Source of the DNA: Diacronema lutheri
Taxonomy: Eukaryota; Haptophyta; Pavlovophyceae; Pavlovales; Pavlovaceae
NCBI GenBank assembly: GCA_019448385.1
Contig: JAGTXO010000055.1
Span: forward strand, 124,001 to 188,000
Length of the DNA: 64,000 nucleotides
Direction of reading: 5' to 3'
In this document: positions 11,476-20,632 of the stretch, piece after piece
How the letters are laid out: every line of letters starts with the position of its first letter
Position numbering within the stretch: the first letter of the stretch is position 1
Notes under the pieces: model-generated
Told to the model about the DNA's origin: nothing
What the model saw: the letters and a program-made list of their open reading frames with translations, nothing else
Databases searched by the model: none
Program-made: the position numbers and the translations under genes

Positions 11476-12230
11476 ATGGCGTCGTCGTCCAGCTCGTCCA
11501 GCTCGTCCAGCTCGAGTTCGTCCGAGGAGGAGCGGCGTCGCGAGAAGAAGCGCAAGGAGAAGCGGGCGAAGAAGAGCGCGCGCGAGCATGGCTCCAAGTC
11601 CAAGTCCAAGGAGAAGCACCACAAGCGCCACAAGTCCAAGGACAAGGGCGGCGACAAGGAGAAGAGGAAGAAGCGCAAGTCGTCGCGCGACGAGACGGTG
11701 CGCTCGGTCATCTCCGGCAAGCGGATCAGGAGGCAGATCGACGAGACGGAGGCGGACATTGCGGCACGGCAGGAGCGCGAAATGCGCTTGCGCCTCCTCA
11801 ACGAGGACGAGGACCTGCAGATGACGAGCGCCAAGGCGGCCGCCGACAAGCCGCCCACGACGATGCTCGAGTTCGCGGCGGCGCGGATGAAGGCGGCGCG
11901 GAGCGACCCGAAGCTGATGGCGCAGATCATGGACGAGGCGAAGGGCGCGCGCAGAGCCAAGCGCGAAAAGGTGCGCCGCGCGCCGCGCGCGTGGGGCGTG
12001 GCGCACGTGCGCGAGCTCACGCCCCTGCCGTCCCGGCCATTCCCCTTCCGACACGTCGCGCGCGCGGGCGAGCGTTTCGGCCGTGCCGGTGGCATGCGCC
12101 TCGCTCATGGTCACCCGCGCAGTGGGCCGCGCGCTTCGGCGGCGGCGTGAACGACATCCACGGCAGCGAGGACGGGCCAGGCGCGCGCGATGCGCCGTCG
12201 CGCGGCTTCCCCGGTCACCTGACCGGCTGA
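11476..12230 (+). CDS. Basic Ser/Lys/Arg-rich nuclear-type protein
   Basis: Exons 11476-11970 and 12123-12230 (phase 0; GTGCGC...GCGCAG) give 200 residues. It opens with a run of about 15 serines, then alternating Lys/Arg/Glu/Ser (EKHHKRHKSKDKG), a charged helix (RRQIDETEADIAARQEREM), and a more ordered MLEFAAARMKAARSDPKLM segment. The short second exon reads WAARFGGGVNDIHG. It resembles splicing-associated RS-like proteins in composition only; I do not recognise the family. It is divergently paired with CLPTM1. Confidence 0.7.
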
Positions 12231-12312
12231 CACGGGCGGAGCAGAGGCGGCCGAAGGGGCCGAGCACCGCCTGCGCGTGAGGCCCGGCCGTCGCGGGGCT
12301 CGCCCCGCGGTG

Positions 12313-14703
12313 TCAGTCTGTAAGTCTGCGGGTTCGCTTCGGCTTTGCCTCGTTGCGCCTTGGCGTCGCCGATCGACCCGCCTCCGCCTCAGGGCTGCGC
12401 GTCGGCGCTGCGTCCGGCGGCCGTTTGCCGGCGGCGGTGGGCGGGGCCTTGGTGACGCAGATGACGTAACGGCTCGTCTTGCTGCTCGCGTCCCACAGGC
12501 GGTCAAAGTAGGAGCGCGCGTGCGCGCCGTGGCCGCACTCTGCGCCCGGCCTGCCCTCGTGCGCGACGAGCGCGCCGTGCCGCGCGTGCTCGCGCATCGC
12601 GCCGTCGCCCTTGCTCGGCAGCCGGACGGGCGCGAACGGCGCGTCGTCGCCGAGCGTCGCGAGCGTGCGCAGCAGCAGGCCGGCGTACCAGCCGTTGTCG
12701 CTGACGAGGGTGAGCATCCCGCCCTCGCGCAGCGCGGCGTGCGCCGCCATGAAGAAGGCGCGCGTGAGCAGATGCCGCCCTTGCGGCGCGTCGCCGTCTG
12801 CCGCGCCGCCCTGCTGCGGCGGCTCGGGGTGGTTGACGAACAGAGCATCGAGCGCAGCGCGCGGCGTACGCTCGTCGAGGAACGCGAGCGCGTCGCCGCC
12901 GACGAGCGCGAGATTGTCAATGCCGCCGAGCGCCGCGCGCGCAAAGGCGACGTGCGTCCGGTCGGCCCGCCACTCGACAGCGAGCCAGTTGGCGCGGCCG
13001 CGCTCGTGCGCGGCCTGCGCGCACGCCCATTCACCCGTGCCCGAGCACACCTCGACGCGCAGCGGGAGCGCGGGCTCGCTGAAGAGGCGCGGCAGCGCGA
13101 GCACGCCGCGCGCGCTCAAGCGCGCCTTGAAGTGGATGCGCAGCCGCTCCTCGGCCTGGCCCGCCTTGAGGCCAAAGGTGCGCGCGCCCTTTGCGAGCGC
13201 GCGCGCGGTACGCTTGGCGTCTGCGCCGGCTTCGGCGAGGGCGCGGCAGAGCATCAGGCGGCGGAAGCTGGCCGCGAGGTCGACGCGCGCGCGCGACGCC
13301 GCGCGCTCGAGCAGCGCGCGCGCGTCCGCACGCTGCCCGTCGCGCCTCGCCGCGCGGTACGCGTCGTTGGAGCGCGCGCGCGCGTCATCGCCATCGCGCC
13401 ACGCGCGCTTGCCGCCGCGCGCCTTGCCGTCGGTCGCGCGGCGGCGCGCGGCGGGCGCGTCGGTCGCGCCAGCCTCGCCGGCCACACCGCCAGCCGCCGC
13501 CGCCGCCGCCGCGCCGGCGAGCGCCGCGACCGTGTGCGCGACGTTGGCGTCGGACGCGTCGGCGTCGACGTCGGCGTCGACGTCGGCGTCGACGTCGGCG
13601 GTGCCTTCGTCCTCGTCGCTGCGCGCGCCACCGTCGGCGTCGGCGGCGACAGCCGCGTCGGCCCGATCCGCCGCCGCGAGCGCCGCGCGCGCGTGCGCCT
13701 CGCACTTGTCCGCGTCGCCGAGCAGCGCGGCGGCGCGCGCGAGGGCGAGAGTAACCGCCGGCTCGGCGCTGATCAACGGGGCGAACTCGGCGGCGATCGC
13801 CTCGGCGTCGGCGAGGCGGAGGGCCTGCGTGAGGAGCTGGACGACGTACTCGACGCTCGACACGTCTGGCTCCGCGCGCCAGTGCGTGCGTATCCGCCGG
13901 AACGCGCCGACGCCCTCATCGACCGCGCCCGCGAGCAAGCAGCCGCGCAGAAACGTGTTCACGGCGCGCACGTTGGGCCGCACCGGCGGCGAGGCGGCGC
14001 ACATCGCGACGAGGAGCGCGGAGGCGGAGTGCACGTCCCCGCGCGCGCAGTGCGCCTTGAGCAGCGTCGTGTACGCCACCACGTCCGGCTCGAAGCCGGA
14101 CGAGCGCATCCGCGCGAGCGCGGATGCTGCCGCGTCGACGTCGTCGCACCGCGCGCACGCGTTGAGGAAGATGGTGAAGGTGAAGCGGTTGGCGATGCCG
14201 GCGGCGAGCAGCGGCTCGTAAATCGCGCGCGCCTCGGCCAGCTGCTTGTGCTGCGCGCACTTGGCCAGCTGCCGGTTGTCCGCGAGCACGCGCGCGGCGG
14301 TCTCGGCGTTGGCGGGGGGCGGGTCGCGCGCGCGCGGTGACGCGCCGCGCCCGTGCCCGCGGCCCCGACCGCGGCCGCGGCCGCGGCCGGCGCCGTCGCC
14401 GTCGCCGTTGCTGTACAACGCGCCGCGCCCTGCGCCAGCGCGCGCGTTCCCACGCCCCGCGCCGGCTCCGCGCGCGCGCGCGCCGCCGCGCTGCGTGGCG
14501 CCGCGGCCGCGGCCGCGCGAGCGTGCGAGGCCGGGCGCGGGCGCGCGTTCTTGGCGCGCGCGCTTGGCGGCGTGCGCGCGCCGTGCGCCACCGTCCTCGT
14601 CGTCGCGCCAGCGCTTCTTCTTCTGCGCGCCGTGCGCGGTCGCATCGCCTTGCCCCCTCGTGGCCTTTGCGAAGAGCGGCGAGAAGTCGACGCGACCCGA
14701 CAT
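12313..14703 (-). CDS. PPR protein fused to a TrmB-like tRNA guanine methyltransferase domain (PPR-TGM)
   Basis: Single exon, 796 residues from the ATG at 14703; the extra upstream residues lack an ATG. After an Arg/Gly-rich, possibly organelle-targeting N-terminus, pentatricopeptide repeats run at about residues 130-310 (NRFTFTIFLNACARCDDVDAA; EPDVVAYTTLLKAHCARGDV). An acidic Ala/Asp linker follows, then at about 540-690 a class I methyltransferase fold like bacterial TrmB: VEVCSGTGEWA (SAM loop), LAVEW, VGGDALAFL and the FVNHPEP segment equivalent to NFPDPW. PPR-TGM fusions are known from several protist lineages and presumably act on organellar RNA. Conservation of catalytic residues cannot be judged by eye. 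Confidence 0.85.
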   Translation of the reverse strand: MSGRVDFSPLFAKATRGQGDATAHGAQKKKRWRDDEDGGARRAHAAKRARQERAPAPGLARSRGRGRGATQRGGARARGAGAGRGNARAGAGRGALYSNGDGDGAGRGRGRGRGRGHGRGASPRARDPPPANAETAARVLADNRQLAKCAQHKQLAEARAIYEPLLAAGIANRFTFTIFLNACARCDDVDAAASALARMRSSGFEPDVVAYTTLLKAHCARGDVHSASALLVAMCAASPPVRPNVRAVNTFLRGCLLAGAVDEGVGAFRRIRTHWRAEPDVSSVEYVVQLLTQALRLADAEAIAAEFAPLISAEPAVTLALARAAALLGDADKCEAHARAALAAADRADAAVAADADGGARSDEDEGTADVDADVDADVDADASDANVAHTVAALAGAAAAAAAGGVAGEAGATDAPAARRRATDGKARGGKRAWRDGDDARARSNDAYRAARRDGQRADARALLERAASRARVDLAASFRRLMLCRALAEAGADAKRTARALAKGARTFGLKAGQAEERLRIHFKARLSARGVLALPRLFSEPALPLRVEVCSGTGEWACAQAAHERGRANWLAVEWRADRTHVAFARAALGGIDNLALVGGDALAFLDERTPRAALDALFVNHPEPPQQGGAADGDAPQGRHLLTRAFFMAAHAALREGGMLTLVSDNGWYAGLLLRTLATLGDDAPFAPVRLPSKGDGAMREHARHGALVAHEGRPGAECGHGAHARSYFDRLWDASSKTSRYVICVTKAPPTAAGKRPPDAAPTRSPEAEAGRSATPRRNEAKPKRTRRLTD

Positions 14704-14832
14704 CGTGCCGCCCGGTGCCGCCACGGGACGAGGCGCCCTGAACCGGGCGGACGGTGTCGGCTCGCGGACTCGCGTGCGTGCCGCGCGGCAGCGGCGGCGA
14801 CGGCGGCGGCAGCGCCGGCGGCGGCGGCGACG

Positions 14833-15747
14833 ATGGCGTCATCGTTGCAGGCGCGCCTGATCGAGCTGCTCGAGAACGCGAGCGGCACGGGCGTCCGCCA
14901 GGCCGACCTTGAGCGCCAGCTGCGCGAGAGCGAGCCGGGCGTCGACCTGGACCTAAGCGCGGTCGTCGAGGCGCTCAACCGGATGCTCAAGGACGGGCAC
15001 GCGCTCGTTGGCCGGCTTGGGAACGGCGATCTGGTGTACAGGCGGCAGTCGACACAGGAGGCGACGCGCGTGCAGGGCCTCTCTTCCGAGGAGCGCCTCG
15101 TGCTGCAGCTCATCGAGGCGACGGGCAACGTCGGGATGTGGACGCGCGACATCCGGCTGCGCTCAAACCTGCAGCAGACGCAGGTGCCCAAGATTTTGAA
15201 GACGCTCGAGCTGCGCAAGCTGATCAAGGCGGTCAAGTCGGTCGCCTCCAAGAACAAGAAGATGTACATGCTCTACGACCTCGAGCCGCCGCACGAGCCC
15301 TTCTACAACGACGAACAGGAGCTCGACGTCTACTTCATCTCGGTGCTCCAGTCGCACCTGTACGATTGGATCGCGCAGCAGGAGCGGCCTGTCACCCTTG
15401 ACGACTGCTGGAAGTACATCCGCTCCTCGCGCCTCTCAATCGTCGAGCTGCGACCCGAGGACGTGCAGATGCTCCTGCGCGCGCTCGAGTACGACGCGAT
15501 GGTCGAGCCGGTCGACGTGCCCGCGCCGCGGCAGGCGAGCGGCAGCAAGGCGTCCGCAGGCCGCGGCGGCAGCGCCGGGATGGTCACGGCGTACAAGAAG
15601 CTGCACACCACCGGCGCGATCAGCCGGCTTGCCGACATCCCGTGCACCAAGTGCCCGCTCGTCGCGCAGTGCGAGGAGGCGCACCAGATCTCGGCGACGA
15701 GTTGCGAGTACTTTACGGGCTACCTGCAGATGGTGGACGACTGGTGA
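14833..15747 (+). CDS. POLR3F: RNA polymerase III subunit RPC6 (RPC34/POLR3F)
   Basis: Single exon, 304 residues. Tandem winged-helix domains fill the N-terminal 160 residues (LSSEERLVLQLIEATGNVGMW; DIRLRSNLQQTQVPKILKTLE; LIKAVKSVASKNKKMYMLYD). The C-terminus carries the Fe-S cluster motif CTKCPLVAQC...SATSCEYFTGYL, as in human RPC39 and yeast Rpc34. The subunit recruits TFIIIB and helps open the promoter for tRNA and 5S transcription. The ATG sits at the expected family N-terminus. It is divergent from PPR-TGM with 129 bp between starts. Confidence 0.95.
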   Translation: MASSLQARLIELLENASGTGVRQADLERQLRESEPGVDLDLSAVVEALNRMLKDGHALVGRLGNGDLVYRRQSTQEATRVQGLSSEERLVLQLIEATGNVGMWTRDIRLRSNLQQTQVPKILKTLELRKLIKAVKSVASKNKKMYMLYDLEPPHEPFYNDEQELDVYFISVLQSHLYDWIAQQERPVTLDDCWKYIRSSRLSIVELRPEDVQMLLRALEYDAMVEPVDVPAPRQASGSKASAGRGGSAGMVTAYKKLHTTGAISRLADIPCTKCPLVAQCEEAHQISATSCEYFTGYLQMVDDW

Positions 15748-15837
15748 GCGGGAGGGCTGGCCGAGGGAGAGAGAGCGGAGCGACCGAGAACCGAGGACTG
15801 TCACACTGTGAGACGTCATCGGAACTGACTGCGAAAA

Positions 15838-17295
15838 GTGCAAACCCGAAATCTGGCAGCGATGTTGCTCCTGTGCTCCGCTGCGTTCGCCCGCACACAG
15901 CTCGCGCCGCCGTCGCTGCGTGGCGTCAGCGGCCAGGTTGTCACGGTCAATCTGCCAGTCTTGCCGCGCGCGCGTGCGCTCGGCAGCCCGCTTAGCGTGC
16001 ACTGCGTGTTCGGCACGCCCAACCTGACGGTCGCGGCGCACCATTGGCGCGAGAGCAACGGCACTGTCAGCGCACAGTGCACGGTGCCCGGCGTGCCCAT
16101 CACCATGTGGACCGAGCGCGCGCATTCGCGATGCGATCTCAGCCTCGTCGCCGATTTTGCCGCGTACGGCCGCGTGCCGTACGCGCGCCCGCACCCGCCG
16201 CGCCTGTCCTTCGAGTTCATGGCGCGCTTCCCGATGCCCCTGGCAGAGCGCGAGCTCGTGCCCGACACGATGCACGCCGTCTTCATCGGCGGTGGCGCGC
16301 CGCTCTCCGGCCTCGCGTGCCTTTCGCTCCTGTCCGCCGCACTCGTGTGGAACCCGGCGCGAATCTTCCTGCACGTCGACGTGCTGCCGCAACCCGGGCC
16401 AACGTGGGACTGCGCGCGCATGCTCGCGACGGTGCGCGTGCACGGCCCGCCCTCCGCCGCCGAGCTCGCCGCGCTGCCCGGCGTGCCGCGCGGCTCGCTC
16501 CGGTCGATCCACCGCTCGGACATTTTGCGCACGCTGCTGCTATACGAGGAGGGCGGAATCTATCTCGACGCGGACGCGTTCGCGCTCGGGCCGCTCGGCG
16601 AGCTGCGCCGGTACGAGTTCACCATGCCGTACGATGGCACGTCGCACATGACGAGCAAGCTCAACAACGGCATCATGCTCGGCGCGCCGCGCGCGCGCTT
16701 CTGCGCGGTGCTGCTCCGCTCGTACGCGCGCTGGGACGGCTCGGGCCTCGATACGCAATCATGCCGCGTACCGTTCGGGCTCGCGGTGGCGAACCCCGGC
16801 CTGGTGCACGTCGAAAACTACCCCGAGCGCACCTTTGCCGACGGCGGCTTCGCGCCACCGCGCGTCGGCCTCCTGAGCGACCTCGTCGACCTGGCAGCGC
16901 ACGCCGACCGTGCGGCCGCCTTCGACGGCTGTGTCGTGCTTCATCTGAGCGGGATGGGCTCGGGCTTCAAGACGGCCAAGAACCAGGCGCGCAAGCGGCG
17001 CGGCGACCTGCACTTCATCCTCGCCAACGCGCTCGCGCGCATGGCTGCGCCTGCCGCCGCTATCCGCGCGCTCGACGCGCGGCCCGCCGACGCGTCGCTC
17101 GAGCGTCGCGGGCGCCCAGACCCGCCGCTGCCCGCCACGCCGGCCGACCGGCTGTGCGAGGCGGTGCGCATCATGCGCCAGTGGCTGCGCCACAACTGGC
17201 ACGTGTTGCCGCCCGCCGATCAGCTGCCCGCGCCGAGCGCACACGCACCCGCGCAGTGCGCACAGCTTGCACGCGAGCGGTATCCAGGAGGTTAG
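15838..17295 (+). CDS. Secretory-pathway DXD glycosyltransferase (GT32-like)
   Basis: Single exon, 485 residues. The N-terminus MQTRNLAAMLLLCSAAFA is a signal peptide or short anchor. The core SDILRTLLLYEEGGIYLDAD (about residues 222-241) is the Gly_transf_sug signature with a DXD metal and nucleotide-sugar site, followed by SKLNNGIMLGAPRA. GT32 members include Och1-type mannosyltransferases and alpha-1,4-galactosyltransferases in the Golgi. Donor and acceptor cannot be deduced. Several NxS/T sites fit a luminal enzyme. It ends 3 bp inside the convergent Hsp70 gene's stop region. Confidence 0.8.
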   Translation: MQTRNLAAMLLLCSAAFARTQLAPPSLRGVSGQVVTVNLPVLPRARALGSPLSVHCVFGTPNLTVAAHHWRESNGTVSAQCTVPGVPITMWTERAHSRCDLSLVADFAAYGRVPYARPHPPRLSFEFMARFPMPLAERELVPDTMHAVFIGGGAPLSGLACLSLLSAALVWNPARIFLHVDVLPQPGPTWDCARMLATVRVHGPPSAAELAALPGVPRGSLRSIHRSDILRTLLLYEEGGIYLDADAFALGPLGELRRYEFTMPYDGTSHMTSKLNNGIMLGAPRARFCAVLLRSYARWDGSGLDTQSCRVPFGLAVANPGLVHVENYPERTFADGGFAPPRVGLLSDLVDLAAHADRAAAFDGCVVLHLSGMGSGFKTAKNQARKRRGDLHFILANALARMAAPAAAIRALDARPADASLERRGRPDPPLPATPADRLCEAVRIMRQWLRHNWHVLPPADQLPAPSAHAPAQCAQLARERYPGG

Positions 17296-19208
17296 CTCGT
17301 CGCGCGCTCGTCATCCGGCTCAACCGCCGCCAGCTCGCCGCCCTCATCCGGAGGGTCGTCGCCCTCTGGCCAGTCGGCGTAGGCAGCATCCGCCTCGGCC
17401 GCCGCAGCCGCCTCGGCCGCCTCGGCCTGGGCCTGCTCCGCTGCGCTGACCTCGCCGCGCGCGCGCCGCGCCGCCCACTCCGCCGCGCGCGCCTCGCGCG
17501 CCGCCAGCTCGCGCTCGAGCTTAGCGTAGGCGAGCCGCAGCTGCGCCTGCCACGAGTCTTCCACTGCCAGGCCGGTGGCGAGGCCCTCGACGACGGCGGC
17601 CTGCAGCGCGGCGCCGCGCGCGACGGCCTCCATCGGGTCGACGGTACGGCGCACATCCACGCCCGCCAGGTTCGCGGCGAGCTTGCGCACGCCGAGCATT
17701 TTGCTCATCCCGCCGACCATGACGAGCGCGTCGAGCGGCCGGCCGGTCGGCAGCGCGCGCGAGCGCTCGAACTCGCCCTCCGACGTGCGCGCCATGTCGC
17801 CGGGCGACGGCTCGGACGACCGGCCGCCCACCTGCTTTTGCCCGCCACCCGACCTGCCGCTGGCACCGACGGCCCCTCGGCGCGCGCGCGCAGCCCCGTT
17901 GCCGCGCGCGGGCGCGCCGGCGCCGCCTTCGCCAAACGCACCGGCACGGCGCCCGTCCCGCTCGCCGCTGAGCGTGAGCTGCGCGTTGAGCGCGGCCTCG
18001 TAGATCGGCCGCTTGAGCCGCGCGAGGATCGGCTCGGCCGCCGCGTCCAGGTCGGCACGGCTTATTCGCACACTCACCGCCGCGCAGCTCTCAGAAAGCG
18101 ACAGAGCATCCGCGCCGACGGGCAGGCGGACAAGCGCGTCGCGCCGCACGGAGAGCTCAACCTTGGCAGCCTCGAGCGCGCGGCGCGCGGCGAAGCGGAG
18201 CGCGGGCTGCGCCCGGATCGCGTCGGCGACTGCCGCATGCCCCGCCGCCGGCAGCGCGCCTAGCAGCCACGCCTCGAGCGCGTCGTCGACGTCGTCGCCA
18301 CCGAGCCGACCGTCCGCGGCGGTCGCGAGCACCTGCACGAGGCCAGCGCAGATGCCGAGCACGGAGACGTCGGTGGTGCCCGCGCCAACGTCGATGACGA
18401 GCACCGTCCGCTCCGCCTCTTCCTCCCCCACCACCGCCAATGCCTCGCCGCGCTCTGGCCGGCCGTCGACCGAGCCGCCGTCCGTTGCGTCGAGCGCTTT
18501 GCCCATCACGCCGAATGCGAGCGCAGCCGCGACCGGCTCGCGCATCAGCCGGACGTGACGGAGGCCGGCAAGGCGCGCGGCAAGCTGCGTCGCCTCGCGC
18601 TGCGCGTCGTCGAACTGCGCGGGCACCGTGATCACGCAGCGCAGGTCGTCGGCGTCGACCGCGGCCACGGCGGCGTCGCCCGCGCCCGCCGCGCGCACGT
18701 GCGCAAGCACGTCCGCGACGAGCGCGGCGAGGATGGCCGCCGAGACCTCCTCAAGGCGTAGCTCCCGGCCCAGCGCCGGGCAGCTCAACCGCACGCCGTC
18801 CGCGCCGCGGAGCAGCGAGTCCTTGGTCGGCAGCAGCCGGTTGGCGAGCGCGCGCTCGCCGTCTGTCGAGAGGTCGCGGCCGAGCAGCCGCTTGATCGAG
18901 CGGTATGTCGAGTGCGCGTTGGTCTCAGCGGCAGCAATCGCGTCGATGCCAACGAGCACCGCGCCGCCCGGCAGGAACGAGACGACGGACGGCGTGAGCA
19001 CGTGGCCGTGTGCATTCGGCACGGGCACGGGCTCGCGCGTCGCGCGGTCGTACACGCAGGCGGCTGAATTGGTCGTCCCCAAGTCGATCCCGACGGCGAT
19101 GATAGACCGAGGCGGCGAAGACGCGCGCGCGGCGGCGCAAACGACGGCGGCGATCAGTGCCGCCCAACGAGACGCGATGGCCGGCGCGGTGGCCCGTTGC
19201 CGCGCCAT
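17292..19208 (-). CDS. Hsp70 ATPase-domain-only protein with signal peptide (HSPA13/STCH-like)
   Basis: 638 residues from the ATG at 19208. A hydrophobic leader (WAALIAAVVCAAARA) precedes IAVGIDLGTTNSAACVYD, phosphate loop 1 of Hsp70. IDVGAGTTDVSVL (phosphate loop 2) and VMVGGMSKMLGVRKL (adenosine site) follow. About 80 Gly/Arg-rich residues are inserted before the last motif. There is no substrate-binding beta domain: after the ATPase fold only an Ala/Glu-rich charged helix and acidic tail remain. A secreted ATPase-only Hsp70 is the known layout of microsomal STCH (HSPA13). No KDEL-type signal ends the chain; a thylakoid or other lumen is possible. Confidence 0.82.
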   Translation of the reverse strand: MARQRATAPAIASRWAALIAAVVCAAARASSPPRSIIAVGIDLGTTNSAACVYDRATREPVPVPNAHGHVLTPSVVSFLPGGAVLVGIDAIAAAETNAHSTYRSIKRLLGRDLSTDGERALANRLLPTKDSLLRGADGVRLSCPALGRELRLEEVSAAILAALVADVLAHVRAAGAGDAAVAAVDADDLRCVITVPAQFDDAQREATQLAARLAGLRHVRLMREPVAAALAFGVMGKALDATDGGSVDGRPERGEALAVVGEEEAERTVLVIDVGAGTTDVSVLGICAGLVQVLATAADGRLGGDDVDDALEAWLLGALPAAGHAAVADAIRAQPALRFAARRALEAAKVELSVRRDALVRLPVGADALSLSESCAAVSVRISRADLDAAAEPILARLKRPIYEAALNAQLTLSGERDGRRAGAFGEGGAGAPARGNGAARARRGAVGASGRSGGGQKQVGGRSSEPSPGDMARTSEGEFERSRALPTGRPLDALVMVGGMSKMLGVRKLAANLAGVDVRRTVDPMEAVARGAALQAAVVEGLATGLAVEDSWQAQLRLAYAKLERELAAREARAAEWAARRARGEVSAAEQAQAEAAEAAAAAEADAAYADWPEGDDPPDEGGELAAVEPDDERATS

Positions 19209-19351
19209 CGCGCGCCAGAATAATGCAGACCTATGAATACGCAGTTGGATTACCCCCATATTGGATTTCCATCGTCCACCCGCTGCGTCGCGCGCACCCA
19301 CGCGTGCACGCACACGAACGGGGTGGCGCAGCCCGGCCGGACAAGTGGTGC

Positions 19352-20431
19352 TCAGGGCAAAAAGTAGTAGGGCGGCGCGCCGTGTGGCCCTGGCGCGGTG
19401 CCTACGCTCGGCCCGCAGGGCGGCAGGACGCACATTGCAGGGCAAAACGGCGCGGGCTGCGAGCGCCCGGGATCATCGAATGGCGCGTGCCCGACGGCGG
19501 ACGGGTCAGGCGGGCAGCCGTGCGGCCAGCAGCTGCAATTTGCCTCGTCGACGTATGACGTCTCGCTGCACGCGTGGTCGCTCGGCTGTGCGTGGCACGC
19601 GTGCTGCTGCGGAAGCCACGACGGCGCAGGGGATGGCGGGAGCATGGCCAGCGCGCACGGCACGCGCTCTTCGCCCGTCTGCCAGCCACAGGTTGGCCGT
19701 GGCAGCACGGGCCATGCGGCAGGCGGCGGCGTGGCCCACGCGGGGAAGAAGAGTCCCGTCGCCAGCGCCTGCCCATGTGCGTGCGCGTGCGCGCATGGGC
19801 CCACCATCGGCGCGCAGAGCCCCAGCGCAGGTGGCGGCGGCGGGAAGCAAGGCGCGAAGAGCGGCGCCCACGCTTGCACACCCCAGCCAGGTCGCGCCGC
19901 CGCGCTGCACGCGTATTCGACCGCGCTCGGCCGGCGCACAGCCGAGCTCGCGCTAGCGTTGGCGTAGTAGGGCGGCGCTGAGCCGAGCGGCACTAAGCCT
20001 GCAGCAGCGATCGGTGCGCCATGCGCGCGCGCGCCGCTCGCGCCCCGGACGTCCGGCACGTTGACGTGCCGGCGGAGGCCGTGCTCGCTCACGCACCGGT
20101 CGTACGCCTCCGCAGCCTCCTGTTCCGTCTCAAAGTAGCCGAGATGGTGCTGCTTGCCACCCCAATAGCACGCGGACGTCCACGGCTTGCGCTTCTTCAG
20201 TGTCGTGTGCACGCCGATGTAGATCGACGTCGTGCGGCCCGGCGGCTTGAGGCTCAGGCCGCCGAGCACGCTGAAGCCCTCGTGCGCATGCAACGGTGCG
20301 AACGCGCCGGCGTGCGCGGCGTGCGGTAGAGCCGCTGAAGCCCGCCGCGGCGCGACGGGCGCCGGTGCGTCGACGCGCGCTCGCTTCGCGTCAGGCGCGC
20401 TGGTCGAACGCGCGCCTTCCGCGTCGTCCAT
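19352..20431 (-). CDS. AP2/ERF-domain transcription factor
   Basis: Single exon, 359 residues from the first ATG at 20431. One AP2/ERF domain lies at about residues 68-125: YIGVHTTLKKRKPWTSACYW, then HHLGYFETEQEAAEAYDRCV and HVNVPD, matching the YRGV...WLGTF...AAxAYD...NFP pattern of plant and algal factors. Basic residues before it (DAKRARV) may be a nuclear signal. The rest is Pro/Ala/Cys/His-rich and likely activation or disordered sequence. A CCAAT box lies 71 bp upstream. Targets unknown. Confidence 0.85.
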   Translation of the reverse strand: MDDAEGARSTSAPDAKRARVDAPAPVAPRRASAALPHAAHAGAFAPLHAHEGFSVLGGLSLKPPGRTTSIYIGVHTTLKKRKPWTSACYWGGKQHHLGYFETEQEAAEAYDRCVSEHGLRRHVNVPDVRGASGARAHGAPIAAAGLVPLGSAPPYYANASASSAVRRPSAVEYACSAAARPGWGVQAWAPLFAPCFPPPPPALGLCAPMVGPCAHAHAHGQALATGLFFPAWATPPPAAWPVLPRPTCGWQTGEERVPCALAMLPPSPAPSWLPQQHACHAQPSDHACSETSYVDEANCSCWPHGCPPDPSAVGHAPFDDPGRSQPAPFCPAMCVLPPCGPSVGTAPGPHGAPPYYFLP

Positions 20432-20501
20432 TCCTCCGATGGGCCCGATGACCTCCGCTCCGCGTCTGGGACGCCGTCCGGGATTTGAAGTATACGGCCA
20501 G

Positions 20502-20508
20502 CCAATCA
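20502..20508 (+). promoter_or_regulatory. CCAAT box upstream of the AP2 gene
   Basis: CCAATCA on the plus strand lies 71 bp before the AP2 start codon (minus-strand gene), a typical distance for an NF-Y site. A chance match is possible. Confidence 0.35.
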
Positions 20509-20543
20509 CAGCATCACAAAGCTTGACCTGCTAAAATTTGGAT

Positions 20544-20583
20544 ATACTAACGGCGCTTACGTCAGGACAGCGGGGTCAGCACC
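20544..20583 (-). mobile_element. 40-bp retroelement end with 10-bp direct repeats
   Basis: This is the ATACTAACGGCGCTTACGTC form, nearly identical over about 40 bp to the start of the insert at 3631. It is bracketed by AAATTTGGAT at 20534-20543 and 20584-20593, read as a target-site duplication. The right repeat abuts the next copy, so nested insertion at one site is likely. Confidence 0.5.
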
Positions 20584-20593
20584 AAATTTGGAT

Positions 20594-20632
20594 ATACTAA
20601 CGACGCTTACAGGCGGGTCAGCAGGAAGATAT
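20594..20632 (-). mobile_element. Short copy of the conserved retroelement end
   Basis: The sequence begins ATACTAACGACGCTTACAGG, followed by CGGGTCAGCAGGAAGATAT. It lies directly between the 40-bp copy and the longer element at 20633, forming a pile-up of three insertions in the same orientation. No clear target duplication of its own. Confidence 0.45.

Noticed and set aside
12277-14340. Long plus-strand frame antisense to PPR-TGM
   Set aside because: It is a compositional shadow: Arg/Ala/Val-rich, no domain, and opposite a gene with clear motifs.
20594-20624. TACTAAC followed by TTACAG read as a branch point and 3' splice site, i.e. an introner element
   Set aside because: All copies lie between genes, none is an intron of a resolved gene, and the host introns here end in GCGCAG without TACTAAC. 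The target duplications suit retrotransposition better. Splicing from such sites is not excluded.
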